DNA of 64,000 bases, taken from the NCBI RefSeq assembly GCF_949987535.1, contig NC_080078.1, positions 53,222,207 to 53,286,206 of the forward strand, written 5' to 3'. The number at the start of each line of letters is the position of its first letter. The stretch's first letter is position 1. Made by a program: the position numbers and the translations under genes. This stretch comes from Balaenoptera acutorostrata (taxonomy: Eukaryota; Chordata; Mammalia; Artiodactyla; Balaenopteridae). Below are positions 11,543 through 24,015 of this stretch, in pieces. The notes below the pieces were generated by a model, which was not told the origin of the DNA, ran no database searches, and saw only the letters and a program-made list of their open reading frames with translations.

Positions 11543-12129
11543 AATATTTGTGCGCTCCTCCATTCTACCATGAATGTATGGCAAAACTTAAGAACAACAC
11601 ATATCAGAGGGCCACTTAAATCTGAAGCATAATTTAGTAAAGCAAAGCTTTATAATCTATTCTTACATGGCAGAATTCTAAAAATTAATGTTCTGTGGCT
11701 CTGATTTCACTAGTTTAAATGAAAGAATTTCACAATAGACATACATTTTGCTCCAGGAAAATGAACATTTTCATGTAATTCTCAAAGAGTTTATGAAGTG
11801 CAGGGAGAAAATTCACAGCCAGAAGAATGTGACACAATGAGAATGCCAGCTTGGGCAACAACAATATTATCCAATAAAAAACATAATAAAAACATGCTAT
11901 AGAATGTTAATTGTTATCTTAGGGTAATTTAGGTATCCTCAGATGACATCTGCAGGCCATTTTATCAAGCACACATTTTATTTGTGGACTGTCATCTCCA
12001 GGTGACAGTTTGGAATTAATGAGGGCTGAAGTGGGTGGGTCTCTATCTCTCTCCTTCATGAACATATCTCATGGTTCAGAAGTCCATGGCCATTTGGCCC
12101 AGGAGGTTGCTTTTGCTTGGTTGTAGATT
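11543..12129. other. Unrecognised DNA
   Basis: No gene or repeat family recognised. Confidence 0.35.
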
Positions 12130-12385
12130 CCCAGTATAATGATAGCTAACATTTACCAGGCACTGTTTTCCAAGCATTGGGCTACGTTTATGTGAATTAT
12201 TCAATTTCATGCTTATTACAAAAATACCTTGAGAATTCCCGCTTTATGAGAAAATTGAATATTACAGAGGACAAGCAGCTTATCTGAGGTCATGCACTTA
12301 GGAAATAACAGAGTAAGTTTTGAAGCCGAGTGGTCTGTCTCCAAAACTGGTGACCTTAACCATTGGGCTACATTGTCTCACACCT
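12130..12385 (-). mobile_element. MIR SINE, antisense
   Basis: Antisense MIR order: 'gatagctaacatttaccagg', 'caggcactgttttcc', 'gaattattcaattt', 'gaggtcatgcacttaggaaa' and 'ccttaaccattgggctac'. Nearly full length but diverged. Confidence 0.75.
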
Positions 12386-12589
12386 GTTACTTTAAATCAA
12401 ATATGCAGAGTATAAAGCCAACTCTAATTTATTTACAACAACTGGGAATTACTCCTGAAGATAGCTAACCCTAATATTTGCCTCCTTTGTTTGGTACCTA
12501 CTATACACTCTGTTCTGAGATGGTGGTATGTGGTTAATGATTTATACTTTAAAGTTGCTATTTACTGACTACCTACTATCCAGCCAGTA

Positions 12590-12990
12590 TTCTGATTATC
12601 TATAAATTGCTCTGTGTCAAACCGACTCAAACTTCATGCCATAAAACAACAACTGTTTATGATCATTATCTTCCCTTGTTCCGGGCGTTGACTGGGCTCA
12701 GCAGGGTGGTTCTGATTGCTGCCTCTCAGGCAATTACAAGCTGATGGTGGCTGGGCAGTCAGACTTCTGACAGGGTGGAGTCAACTTGAAAATTCATTCA
12801 CTCACATGCCTGGTGCCTGGACCAGGAGGATACAGACAGTTGTGGGCTGGAGCTGGTGGGTCTCGCTCTCTTTCCATCTCTCCAACACGGTCACTTGAGG
12901 TGGTCAGACTTCTCAGATGCGGCTCAGGGCTCCAAAGCTGTGTTACCCTGCATGGAGAGTCATGCAGGGTAATTTCCACCACATTCTATC
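12590..12990. repeat. Old repeat of the 'aacaacaactgtttatgatc' type, family not named
   Basis: The block 'ccataaaacaacaactgttt' then 'cagcagggtggttctg' resembles a dispersed repeat of which 24765-25100 and 27665-27900 look like relatives. I cannot name the family from sequence alone. Confidence 0.4.
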
Positions 12991-13104
12991 CTTTAGAGGG
13001 GAGTCATTAGAAGAGCCAGCCCATCTTTGAGGGAGGGGAATTAGTCTCCGTCTCACGACAGGAAGAGAGACAAATAATTTACAGACTTGTTTTAAAACCA
13101 CCAC

Positions 13105-13292
13105 GGAACAATAATAAGCACTTTGCACCATTACCTTATTTAATTACCAAATTATCAGTGCAAAGTAGACATTATCTCCATAGTCCTATGGAGGAATCAG
13201 ACACTCAGGTAGGAAGTGATAGAACTTGGATTCAAACTCACATCTGCCTGAATCCACAGCCTAATCCTATTCTCTCATCCACTGCACTCTAA
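13105..13292 (-). mobile_element. MIR SINE, antisense
   Basis: Antisense MIR-like order: 'aataataagcactttgcacc', 'attatctccatagtcctatg', 'agaacttggattcaaactca' and a closing 'cactgcactct'. Diverged, but the order is right. Confidence 0.6.
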
Positions 13293-13394
13293 TACCTTAG
13301 TCCAAAAAGATGTGAAGATTCCAACAGAATTAAAACAGAAAATTTCAGGATAAAAAGCAGGACCATTCCAGGCAAGTAGAGTAAATCAATAGAA

Positions 13395-13500
13395 TCAATT
13401 ATTCATCAAATAATGAAATATGTATTAAATGACTACTGTATGCCAGGTGCTAGGGATACAGGGATATACAGATAGGATTCAAGCACAATAAGAATATAAA
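13395..13500. repeat. Old dispersed repeat fragment
   Basis: 'actgtatgccaggtgctagg' followed by 'gatacagggatatacagata' matches the opening of the same large ancient repeat seen at 16618-17200. The family is not named. Confidence 0.4.
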
Positions 13501-13984
13501 CTTCTGGGGTATGTATCAGTAGTAGAATATTTCCCACATTTTCTACTTTCATGAATGTTAGTTCTAGAGGAACTGGCAGTTAACAAACAACTAAGACACA
13601 ACAATATTTTACGAGTTGTGATAAGTACTCAGAAGTGAGTAAAGGGTATGGTGAAATTTGTGTTCTTTATTCTAGGTGGTTCTTTGGAATTCACAATCAT
13701 ATTACCTCACCCACCTTCATACAGAAAATAATATAGCTCAGGCCAGGCCAAAAATAGTGCCCCATTGCTCTGGCAACAGCGATGGGTCCAAAAAATGGAC
13801 ATGTGACTTAAGAAGGGCCCATTAGAGTGTTTCCTGGATTCACACATGCACAGAGCAAAAAGATGTTTTCTTTCTACTAGGGTTGCCAAACTGGGGCAAG
13901 ATGCATATGGGCAGTGGGTGGCCATATTGAGGAAGCATATCTGACTAAAGAGGAAATGATGCTGACACACTGAGAGGGAGGAAT

Positions 13985-14068
13985 GCCTTGTGGGGTCAGG
14001 GAGAGGAGAGCAGAAACAGGAGAGGGGAAGGAAGGAAAGGAGGAGAGGCAAGGAGAGAGAGAGAACTG
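13985..14068. repeat. Polypurine tract
   Basis: About 80 bases are almost entirely A and G on the plus strand (gggagaggagagcagaaaca at the start, then GGAAGGAAAGG-type units). It is low-complexity and explains the charged open frames that overlap it. Confidence 0.8.
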
Positions 14069-14419
14069 ATAACACCCCCGGAGCTCAGTCTGGGCCACCA
14101 GGTGCCTTTGCCTTCTCCAGAGCAGTCTACTTACTCTCAGGCTTGTGCTGCCTGTTGTCTGTTACCTGGTCTGCAAAACCCACTCAAGCATGAGACTGGG
14201 ACATGCTCTCTCTTGTATGCCTTGGTACAGCCTCTGGGACACATTTGGTGCTCAATGAATGAAGGGATGGTGGATGAGTGAGTGAACGCCTTTGAAAACA
14301 AAAAGAAAAAGAATCTCACAGAGGAAATCTGTTTTCCTCGATCTAACTACAAGGACAGTGCCTAGTTAAGCTGAGGAGTCAGGGAATACTTTAACATTTT
14401 CATATTTTAAAAAACTTTA

Positions 14420-14618
14420 ATTAATAGAAAGTTTCCTCAAAAAATTAAAACTAGAACTACCAAATGATCTAGCAAACCCATTTCTGGGTGTATATCCCAA
14501 AGAAATGAAAACAGAATATCAAAGAGATAGTTGCACCCCCATGTTCATTGCAGAGTTATTTACAATAGCCAAGACCTGGAAATAACTTAAATAGTTAAAG
14601 ATGAATAGTTAAAGATCT

Positions 14619-14668
<50 letters not shown>

Positions 14669-15235
14669 CAGTGGAATATTATTCAGTCATGAGAAAGAAA
14701 GAAATCCTGCCATTTGTGACAACATGGATGGACCTTGAGGACATTATGTTAAGTGAAATAAGCCAGACAGAGGAATACGAATAGGGTGTGGTATCACTTA
14801 TACATGGAAATCTGAAAAAAAAAAAAAAAAAGAAGAGTCAGACTCATAGAAACAGAGAGTAGAAAAGTGGTTGCCAGGGACTGGGGGGGGGGGGTAGGGA
14901 AATAGGGAGAGCTTGGTTAAAGGGCACAAACTTACAAACTTTCAGCTGTAAGATGAATAAGGTCTTAGGATCTAATGTAAAACATGGTGACTATAGTTGA
15001 CAGTATTGTATTGTGTAACTGAAATTTGCTAAGAGAGTAGAACGTAAATGTTCTTACCACTGTCCCCGCACCTCCCCGTAAAAAAAGATAAATATGTGCG
15101 ATGATGGATATGTTAATGAACTAGATGGATGGAATCCTGTCACAGTGTGTATGTATATCAAATCACCACAACATACACTTTAAATATCTTACAACTTTAT
15201 ATGTCAATTACACTTCAACAGAGCTGAAAAGAAAC
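14420..15235 (+). mobile_element. LINE-1 3' end, sense, with (TA)n and G-run
   Basis: Old L1 3' region in sense. Diagnostic order: 'attaaaactagaactaccaa', 'cccatttctgggtgtatatc', 'gttcattgcagagttattta', 'ggaatattattcagtcatga' and 'acaacatggatggaccttga'. It contains a (TA)n microsatellite at about 14621-14664, a poly(A) near 14816-14831 and a 12-G run near 14883-14894. No open frame is preserved. The L1 family is certain in outline but the subfamily is not assigned. Confidence 0.9.
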
Positions 15236-16469
15236 ATTAATTTAAAAAACACATAGTATTGATTCAAATACTACATTATCAACAGTCATCAATTAATGGC
15301 ATACAACATACAATCAGAAAAGAAGCTGTAATTTTTCTTCTACATGGACATGAATACAAGTTAGGTAATAAAACCAAATATCCCAAACCCTTAAAATACA
15401 TACATCCTGAGGATCAACTTGGCTTAAGGAAACTCAATACTGACAGGTAGAGGACAAAGTCATGAGAAAAGTAAGGAGTTAAAACGTTCATAATTCCTAG
15501 CTTTCTACCATCATAGGCTTTAAGCCTGTAAAAATAATGGAACTTCCTTCAGAATCAAATAATAACAACTTGAGTTAGTACAATCAGAGAAGGATCAGGA
15601 AGCTAGGGCCTCAGGACCAAAACATTACCAGATTGGATATGTCTTTGTGAAACCTCAGAGGTATAATTTTAAAATTACTGGGTTAATTTGCTTTTCTATA
15701 GCAAATGGTCCCTGAAAATGAAGGTGTAATTTATCATCAGGCATGAGGATTAAAAGTTCCTGGTGGGTAACCAGGCCTTGTCTGGTCTCATAAATTCTGG
15801 CGTTGTGAGATTTCCTCCATGCCTGGTGAGTTTATGGACACAGTACATTTCCACGTTATCACCTTTCATTTCCAGTTCTGGCAATCCAGACCTTTTTATT
15901 AAAAAGACATCAAAACAAACATAAAAACCAATAAACATTCAGCAGTAAAAACTCATAAAGAATCCAGACATAGGGGAATTTAGTATCTGATGTTGCTGGT
16001 CATTAAATTCTAAAGTCTTTCTTCTTTTCCACCCAACTCAGGAGACTACCACCCTCATGCTCCTTCCCATCCAAACCCCTCCTAAACTAGCCTTCACTCA
16101 TCCACACTCAGGAATGTATGACAGTGAGTAACTAAAGCTATTTCTCTTTCAAAGTGCCTTGGTGACTTAAGAGAGCAAAGCTTCAAGATAGGACCATGAG
16201 TTCTGATGGTGAGATATCCAGTACCAGTGAGAAGATAGAGGATGCATTTTGGGGCCCCACGGGTTTTTCCAGATACCTTTCTGGTATCTCTGGGAGAGCA
16301 GGTTTTGCAAATCAACTCAGATAAGAATCTTACTAATCATAAAGTAGAGAATAATCTCTCTTCATTGATATGTTTATCCTTTCATACAATTGTTTTTTCA
16401 TTTTCCAATAAACACCTGGGGGTCATTCTTTTTCCATCCGTTCCTAGATGAATACATTCGGTAATTACT
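15236..16469. other. Unrecognised DNA
   Basis: No gene or confident repeat family. Open frames of 60-73 codons lack support. Confidence 0.35.
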
Positions 16470-16610
16470 TAATTACTTTATGCGTCAGTTTCCTCTTCTG
16501 TAAAGTGGGGATAATGATAATACTTACCAGCAGGGTTATGGTGAGGGTGAATTAAGTTAGTTCACATAATGGTCTCAGACTTGTGCCTGGTACCTGGTGG
16601 TAAGTGTTCT
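16470..16610 (+). mobile_element. MIR SINE fragment
   Basis: Sense MIR order: 'cgtcagtttcctcttctgta', 'aaagtggggataatgataat' and 'gtgcctggtacctggtggta'. It lacks the tRNA-like head. Confidence 0.8.
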
Positions 16611-16617
16611 GGATTCA

Positions 16618-17200
16618 TTTTAATTATTGAGTAACTGCTGTGTGCCAATGACTCTGCTAAGTACTAGGGATATGAAGAAGGAAAACAATGTTACTATCGG
16701 CAAATGTCTTCCATTCTAGTCACAAAAACAGTTGTGCTGACAATGACAAGAAGTACTTTAATAGGATGAAGGTTAAGAATGGAAACAAGGAAACCACGTA
16801 GGTGTCCATGGCAAGAGTCAAAGAGACTAATGCCACAGGTTTGAACTAAAACAATGGATAAGGAAGTGAAGGCTTAGTGGGGTAGAGGAGAGGATGGATA
16901 TGCAAGGTTTTTAGGAAGTCGAATAATAAGACGTGGAAACCAACTGGATATGGGAGGTGAGAGAGATGAAGGCCTATTGGGTCACTGCCTTGGGCAACTG
17001 AGTAGATGGTGACTGTTCCCCATGGATACAAATAAAGGAGGAAGAAGGGAGAGAGGTTCATTTGTGGATACTTTGTGTCTGAGGCAGAGATGTTACTAAG
17101 GAATTGGATATAAGGATCTGGAAAGGTTTAGGTTGATGACTGAGATTTGGAAAATTGTCAGCTGATAGGCAGGAGAGGGCACCAACTAGATAAGTGGTCT
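16618..17200 (+). repeat. Old dispersed mammalian repeat, second copy
   Basis: Begins with 'attgagtaactgctgtgtgc' and 'gtactagggatatgaaga', then later reads 'accaactggatatgggaggt' and 'gccttgggcaactgagtaga'. This is the order of the same large ancient repeat as 2640-3330, with an internal deletion. The family is not named. Confidence 0.45.
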
Positions 17201-17231
17201 AAGGACATGTCCTTCCTTTATTAGACAAGCT

Positions 17232-17290
17232 GCGTGTGTCATTTTAATTAACACTCATAACAACCTTGTAAATTAAAGGTATTAGTTAGA
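17232..17290 (-). mobile_element. Short MIR-like fragment, antisense
   Basis: 'attaacactcataacaacct' followed by 'tgtaaattaaaggtatta' matches the middle of antisense MIR. Very short, so tentative. Confidence 0.4.
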
Positions 17291-17654
17291 ACATGGTTCT
17301 AGCTAAGTGTGACTGAGACCAAACAACACTGGCTTAAAGGAGATACACATTTATTTTTCTCTCATGTAAAAATTTGAGCTGGATGTGAAGGCCTTATTCC
17401 AGATATGATGTTCCATGGTCTGAGGGACCCAGGGTCCTTCTCTTTTGTTGTTCTATCATCCCTAAACTCACTTCCATGCCTACATCCAGCCAGAAGAAAG
17501 GGGACGAGGACAGAAGAACACATCCATTCCCTTAAAGGTATGACCCAAAGTTGAATATGTCACTTCCACTTTTGACTCATTGATAGGAATTTAGTCTGTG
17601 TCAATATATGGTTCCAAGGAAGGCTGGTCTTTATTCTGAGGGATCCTTGTAGCG

Positions 17655-18060
17655 CTATCTATAAAAACAACATCAGAGACAACACATATATCCATCAAAA
17701 GGGAACAGGTAATTCTACATAGGGAGTACTATGCAGCTGTAGAAAGGAATGAGAAATAGCTCTATAAACTCTTAGAGAAGAATATCTGGAATAAGTGTGA
17801 AAAAGCACAGTAGAGAAGAGTATGCTATCATTTATCTAAGAAGGGGAAGGCATATACATATACATATACATATACATTTGCTTTTAAGAAGAAGTTGGAA
17901 GATGAACAGTACAATTTAAAAATTAGTATTCTGTAAAGGGAGGAAAGGCACAGGTGGAAGAGATGAGGCTAGAAGTTGACTTTTCTGAATAGATTGCATG
18001 CTAGTTTGGAAACTTGTAAATATTTTACATAATTATAGAAGAAAATTAAAAATTAAAAAC
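17655..18060 (+). mobile_element. Old LINE-1 3' fragment, sense
   Basis: 'atatccatcaaaagggaaca', 'gtactatgcagctgtagaaa' and 'gaggaatgag'-like phrasing ('aaaggaatgagaaat') follow the order of an old L1M-class 3' region. A (CATATA)n tract at 17851-17878 lies inside. Confidence 0.65.
17851..17878. repeat. (CATATA)n hexanucleotide tract
   Basis: About four and a half copies of a six-base unit, directly visible. Confidence 0.9.
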
Positions 18061-21000
18061 TAATTCCTAAACACCAAATGCAAAATGAAACAAATAAATC
18101 TGATTATAAATTTATTTGATCACATACCACCCTATTTTGAGTAACTTTAAAACACAGGAACTTGACAGTACATTCCTAGTGAGCTGTACCCTATGGACAA
18201 AAACAAAATTGTAATAAAAAGTTTTTTTAGTAATCATATATTGATGGTGGTATTGATTGTTATTCTGAGTCTGTGGACAGTGGAATAAAGCAATGAATAA
18301 TTTTGCTCAATGTTATTAAGAACCAGGATTTTTAGACAGAAAGAAAAGGCATAGGGAGGTAAAAATCAATAAAGTTAAGACAAAAAGTCTGTAGTTCTGA
18401 ATTTGAAGTTTTATTAATAATTAATAATGACACATTTTCTTTAAAAAAAAAAAAGATGTATGTACACACACACACACACAAATATTTTCTAGATCTCTCC
18501 ACTGAAAAGGCCTGGCTGGATACAGTGACAAACTCAGTTAAACAAGTACCTCTTATGTAAGAGTGTTATCTGTAAATGCTGTTGCTCCACTAAAGGCACC
18601 TGGAAAATGGTTAGTTCTGGGTCCAGGGCAGGAAGTGTCCACGATGTGCCTGGAACAGGGAAGTTATCAAAGTTACTAAGTGCATGTCAAAAGTCTCAGG
18701 AACGAACTTGGAGAGTCACTGACCAAAAATGGGAAATTCAGAGCATTAATAAGGTTAGTAACTGCAATAGATTAAAATATATCAGTTAGTTCAAAATCCA
18801 AAACCAAATAATAGCAGAATAAAACATCTATTTGCTTACCTTTGGAGGATGTCAGGGAACAAATGATTATTTTGAAAAGAACGTAATATGAACTGTATTT
18901 CAGGTTGCCAAACAGTTGATTAGAGGAAGTTTACCTTTGTAATGAATTCTAGCTAACATTTTCTAGCTAAGAAATGAAGAAGAAAAAATAGAATCAGAGT
19001 ATTGTCACTTCACATTTCCTAAAAATTAGGTACATATTGATTTAGGCAATGATCCTCAGTACCTGTTAACATCATAAAAAAGCAAAGTACTATGTGCTTC
19101 CCAACCAAATACACACCACCACTGTGAAGAACTCTTTTTAAAAACTCAAATCTATTTTTATTTAGTCTTTAAACCTAACTACCAATTCATAGGAAATACA
19201 GGGAACAAAGGAACATGCCAAACAACATGTAGGTGATACCTGTCATCAGACTCAAGACTGTGGGAAACCAAACAGGACAAAAAAAAACTGGTTTATTCAA
19301 TAAAAAATGTCAAGGGCCAAAAAATTCAAGGAGTAGATTATGTTAACCAAATATAATGTATAAACCTTATCTGCATCTTGATTTAAATAAAGAAAGTTAG
19401 GAAACATTGAGGGAAAGTCAATGACTGATAGATATTGGAAGATAAGAACTATTATTACTTTTTAAGTGTGATACATTGCAGAAAAGTCATTATCTTTTAG
19501 AAATACATACTGGTATATTTCTGAATAAAATGACAGAATGGATGATATTTCTGTGATTGGCTTCAAAATAATACGGCAAGGTTGGGATGAGAGATACAGA
19601 TGAAACCAGATTTGTCATGAGTCAATAATTGTTAAAACTATGTGATAGGTACATAGGGGTCATTATACTAATTTCTATCTTTTAGTATATGTTTTAAATT
19701 TTCAGTAATAAAATTTTTAATCGCTATCTATGGAAGATAGAAACAATGAATATTGGTAGGAAACTAGAAATTTCGACCACAGTATATATAATAATGTACA
19801 TTGATTTTATAGATGAAGAAACTGTGACTTAGAAGAGAGACATGGATGGCATCCTAGGCTGGTACCTAAAATGGGCAGATTTAGGAAAGGGAACACAGGA
19901 GTCAGAGAAGGAGAAGAGGGGCCAGTAGGAAGGTCAAGAGAGAACAGTGCTTCAGAAATGAAGTTAGAGGGAGTTTGAAAAGGAGGAGTCCCTGTGCTCA
20001 TAAAAATGTGCTTTTTTTTTTTCTTTTTTAAAGAAAATTTATTAATCAGGCAATTATTAAGGACCTACTGTTAAAGCTCACTGATTGTTAAAGCCCTTCT
20101 GGAACACACCCTGAGTCAAATAAAATGAGCCTGAATTAATTTGCAGCAGCAAAGGAGACCCTGCCTTGAGGCGTTATGGGGAGCATCTTATGGGATGTGG
20201 GTTCATGGTGGATGATTCTACAATGGGTTTAAGGAAACAGGGGCCAGTTTTTAGGGGATGTTGTCCAAGCTGGGGTATCTGAATAATTTTTCTCCGAGAG
20301 ATGGGAAGGTTAAACAGAGCTAGATGTATTGTTGGTAGTCAGGAGGTGGCCATGGTTAGTGGTTTGTTGAGGGTGCCAAGCGGCCTTGCCCCTGTCCTGT
20401 TTATGTGCTTTGGGAGTTGTTTATGTTCAGTGAGAAATGTTGTGGCCTAGTTGTCATGAGGGCCATTCTTCACCTTCTGAGTCCTTCTGTGCAGAGCTTT
20501 ATGCTGGGGTCTCACACCTGAGTAGCAAGGCTCTGGCCCCTGAGGGTGTCAAAGTCAAGGCCAATCACATGGGGTGTAGGGAGAACATCTTAGCACCTTA
20601 TATGTTGAGCAAATTTTATTTTGAATTTTGCTCTTTGAGAAGTACACACACAGGCATCTGAAATGATAAGGGGGAAGCAACAGAGATAAAAATGGTTCCC
20701 AAATGGTGTGAACAAGCCTCAATCTCACAGCTGAAAAGTGGAATGAAAATAATAGAATCAATTACCCAGGAAATTCCCATGTAGAGAGAATAGATAACCC
20801 ATTAGAAAAAAAATTAAAAGGAGTCTCATTAATGGTTACAGCAATCTTCTAGATTGTTTTAGAAACTATTAAAGGAAAAAGAATTCAAGTCGTTTTTCTT
20901 CAACGCACTTCACACTATTAACTTTACATAAAGAGCAGTATCACAAAGAAATAAATGAAACAATTCAACTGGCACTGAGTGCAAGATAATTCCAGAGAAT

Positions 21001-21214
21001 CATCACTTAAAAATAAAACCCTTAGATTCTTTAGCATTTATATTTCAGTATTGGCCATAGAAAACAATTTCAGCCAAAAGAAGAAAGAGTAAAGTAATTA
21101 AAGTAACTTCCCTTGATTTTGTAGGTTAAGTAGGTGCAGCTGCTGGACGTTTTTATCTTGAGTAGAAATGTTTTTCAAATCACTTTTGTTCTTTATTTCT
21201 TGGTATTTGGAATA
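18061..21214. other. Long unrecognised AT-rich stretch
   Basis: No confident gene or repeat family. It contains a short (CA)n at about 18463-18480, a poly(A) run near 18443-18454 and a poly(T)-rich patch at 20011-20030. Positions 20084-20660 are more GC-balanced and contain a 74-codon plus-strand open frame with no recognisable motif. It could be an old retroelement fragment that I cannot name. Confidence 0.35.
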
Positions 21215-21955
21215 TAAGTTTTTTTAAAATACTTTATTTTATTTAAGTAGAGTTGATTTACAATGTTGTGTTAATTTCTACGGTACAGCAAAGTGATTCA
21301 GTTATGCATATATATATATACATTCTTTTTCATATTCTTTTCCATTATGGTTTATCACAGGATATTGAATATAGCTCCCTGTACTATACAGTAGGACTGT
21401 GTTGTTTATCCATCCTATATATAATAGTTCACATCTGCTAATCCCAAACTCCCAATCGATTCCTCCCCCACTCCTCTTCCCCCTTGGCAACCAGAAGTCT
21501 GTTCTCTATGTCTGTGAGTCTGTTTCTATTTTGTAGATAAGTTACTTTGGGTCATATTTTAGATTCCACATAAATGTGATATCATATGGTATTTGTCTTT
21601 CTCTTTCTGATTTACTTCACTTAGTATGATAATCTCTAGGTCCATCCATGTTGCTTCAAATGGCATTATTTCATTCTTTCTTATGGCTGAGTAGTATTCC
21701 ATTGTATATATATATATATATACCATATCTTCTTTATCCATTCATCTGTTGATGGACATTAAGGTTGTTTCCATGTCTTGGCTATTGTGAATAGTGCTGC
21801 TATGAACGTAGGGTTGCATATATCTTTCCAAATTATAGTTTTGTCCAGATATATGCACAGGAGGGATCCGTGGATCATATGGTAGCTCTATTCTTAGTTT
21901 TTTGAGGAACCTCCATACTGCTTTCCATAGTGGTTGCACCAATTTACATGGATTT
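21215..21955 (-). pseudogene. LINE-1 3' end with broken ORF2 C-terminus, antisense
   Basis: The plus strand begins with the antisense 3'-UTR ('gttgatttacaatgttgtgt', 'cagcaaagtgattcagttat') and runs into the antisense end of ORF2. Read on the minus strand, one frame gives EYYSAIRKNEIMPFEATWMD (within 21559-21741). The next frame, 21742-22038, gives [19 protein letters not shown], so the coding end is split by a frameshift and stops. These are the reverse-transcriptase ORF2p C-terminal phrases known from mammalian L1. The copy is 5'-truncated and cannot be active. Confidence 0.9.
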
Positions 21956-22169
21956 TGTAATGGAACTTCTGTTTGTGGATATGACATTGATTCTAGAAGT
22001 CTGGAAAGGAGAGCCCCTCTTGTTCCACTTATCACCATGGTGTGAAGCCGGCAGTAGGATTCAGCTGCAGGTGGGGGTGGAGGCAGGGCTCATTCTAATC
22101 CTGGAGGAAGCAAGGTCCTTTCTAAGGAGTAGAAGCTGAGCTCACAAGTCCTTGAAGTGTGAGCCCTTC

Positions 22170-22290
22170 AGGCAGAGGCAGGAGAGAAAGAGAGGAAAGC
22201 CATGAAGAGAAAGAAAGAGGACAGATACAGGATGAAAATGGGGCAGAAGAGAAATGAACAGAAGAGAGAGAAAGATGTAGGAAAAATGAA
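22170..22290. repeat. Purine-rich tract
   Basis: AG-rich sequence ('gagagaaagagaggaaag', 'gaagagaaagaaagagga') that produces a lysine-rich plus-strand open frame. Low-complexity, not coding. Confidence 0.7.
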
Positions 22291-22291
22291 C

Positions 22292-22487
22292 CAGGATAGA
22301 TTGAGTACCTTCAATGTGCCAGCCACTCTGCTATCCACTGCAGACCTGCTAACCCCATTCATTCTCACAAAACCCCCTACATTAGATGTTACTGCTTATA
22401 ATTTAGAGGAAATAGAGACAGAGAAGAGGCTGAGTAACTTGTTCATCCAATGTAGGACTGGGGCTGTTGGGATCTACAGCCTGCACT
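22292..22487 (-). mobile_element. MIR SINE, antisense, hosting a DNA transposon
   Basis: Antisense MIR order: 'gagtaccttcaatgtgccag', 'ccattcattctcacaaaacc' and 'gaggctgagtaacttgttca'. The hAT-like element that follows is inserted at its edge, making a nested pair. Confidence 0.65.
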
Positions 22488-23138
22488 GTCTAAGGCAGCG
22501 GTCCCCAAACTTTTTGGCATCAGGGACTGGTTTCATGGAAGACAATTTTTCCATGGACTGGGGAGGTGGAGGGAGGGGATGGTTTTGGGATGATTCAAGC
22601 ACATTACATTTATTGTGCACTTTGTTTCTATTATTATTACATTGTAATATATAATGAAATAATTATACAACTCATCATAATGCAGAATCGTGGGAGCCCT
22701 GAGCTCGTTTTCACTTGCCACTCACTGATTGGGTTTTGATATGAGTCGGCAAGCAATTGATTGATTATGGTCTCTGTGCAGTCAAACCTCTCTGCTAATG
22801 ATAATCTGTATTTGCAGCCACTCCCCAGTGCTAACATCACCGCCTCAGCTCCACCTCAGATCATCAGGCATTAGATTCTCATAAGGAGTGTGCAACCTAG
22901 ATCCCTTGCATGCACAGTTCACAGTAGAGTTTGTGCTCCTATGAGAATCTAATGCTGCCACTGATCTGATATGAGGCAGAGCTCAGGCGGTAATGCGAGC
23001 GATGGGGAGGAGCTGTAAATACAGATGAAACTTTGCTCGCTCGCCTGCCGCTCACCTCCTGCTGTGCGGCCCAGTTCCTAACAGGCCATGGACCAGCACC
23101 GGTCCATGGCCTGGGGGTTTGGGACCCCTGGTCTAAGG
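22488..23138. mobile_element. hAT-like non-autonomous DNA transposon with 8-bp target-site duplication
   Basis: The element spans 22496-23130 (635 bp). The left terminus is CAGCGGTCCCCAAAC and the reverse complement of the right terminus is CAGGGGTCCCAAACC, an imperfect terminal inverted repeat. The flanks are identical 8-bp duplications, GTCTAAGG, at 22488-22495 and 23131-23138. Eight-base duplications and CAG...-type ends are established marks of the hAT superfamily. Inside is a large imperfect palindrome with arms at 22868-22888 and 22936-22955. There is no open transposase frame. I recognise the sequence as a dispersed mammalian repeat but do not name the family. Confidence 0.9.
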
Positions 23139-23770
23139 TGTTGGATTCTCACTTTAATTGCTTCTCATCAACAACCAGGGATTGCAAACTCAGATTCTGA
23201 AAGAAACCAAATAGGTAACATGAAGGTATAATTTGGATTGAAGGTTAGAAACTGTGGCCAAACAGAGAATGTTTGCCACAATTAAAGATGTTCCATTTAA
23301 AAAACATTAAGTATTGTGTTGACTTTGTAAAACCATTCTGAGTGCCCACTGGTAGAACTTTAGTTTAACACCCGTGGACCACGCTGCTCATCCTATGTCT
23401 ATTTCCTGTCACTTGTGCTCTCAATACTCTCCCTCCCTACAGTCCTCCCAGCCCTGTTTCCCTCTTTGTCCACCGCTCCTGCCTCTCAACTCCAAAGGTT
23501 CATTCTCAGCTAGAAAAATTCATTTTATTCCCTTTAATCCACCAGAATGTCTGGGCCAGTTAAAATTCTATCTACTTTCTTTTTTAACTTTGCTAACATA
23601 AGTAGTAAATTTTAACTTGTTCCAGTAAAAGACCAGTTAATTTAGAGTCTGAGGAATAGAAGAAATCTTAGGAATTTTCAAATCTAGTTAAGAGGAAAAT
23701 AAATAATGTGAGAGGATATGATGAAGAAATTATTGCCCATGACAATTTGATGCTGGCCTCTGCTAAGAAC
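23139..23770. other. Unrecognised DNA
   Basis: A 75-codon pyrimidine-driven open frame at 23374-23601 has no recognisable motif. No repeat family recognised. Confidence 0.35.
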
Positions 23771-24015
23771 AGTGTTTCTCAACTGTTTTTATATTACTGC
23801 CTCCCCTAAGGAGACTTTTTAGACTTTTTTGTATATTAAGTCACCCCTCCCCTCCCCCAAGAAATTCTAATATCATGGATATACTATATATCTGCTTATG
23901 TACTATAGCTCTTTGGAAGGCCACATGCCATTGTAACATCTAAGTTTTTTTGCCCCCCAAGAACCAATTTTCTTTCCTTTGGGGGCCATACTGCCCCCAA
24001 TAAGAATGCGCAACT
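23771..24015. mobile_element. hAT-Charlie-type element, diverged
   Basis: Opens 'cagtgtttctcaactgtttt', continues 'taaggagactttttagactt' and closes with 'tttgggggccatactgcccc'. This is the order of a common Charlie-type element whose ends read CAGTGTTTCTCAAC. No clear 8-bp duplication. Confidence 0.65.

Noticed and set aside
22202..22654. 150-codon plus-strand open frame
   Set aside because: It begins in a purine-rich tract, crosses a MIR and ends in the hAT-like element.
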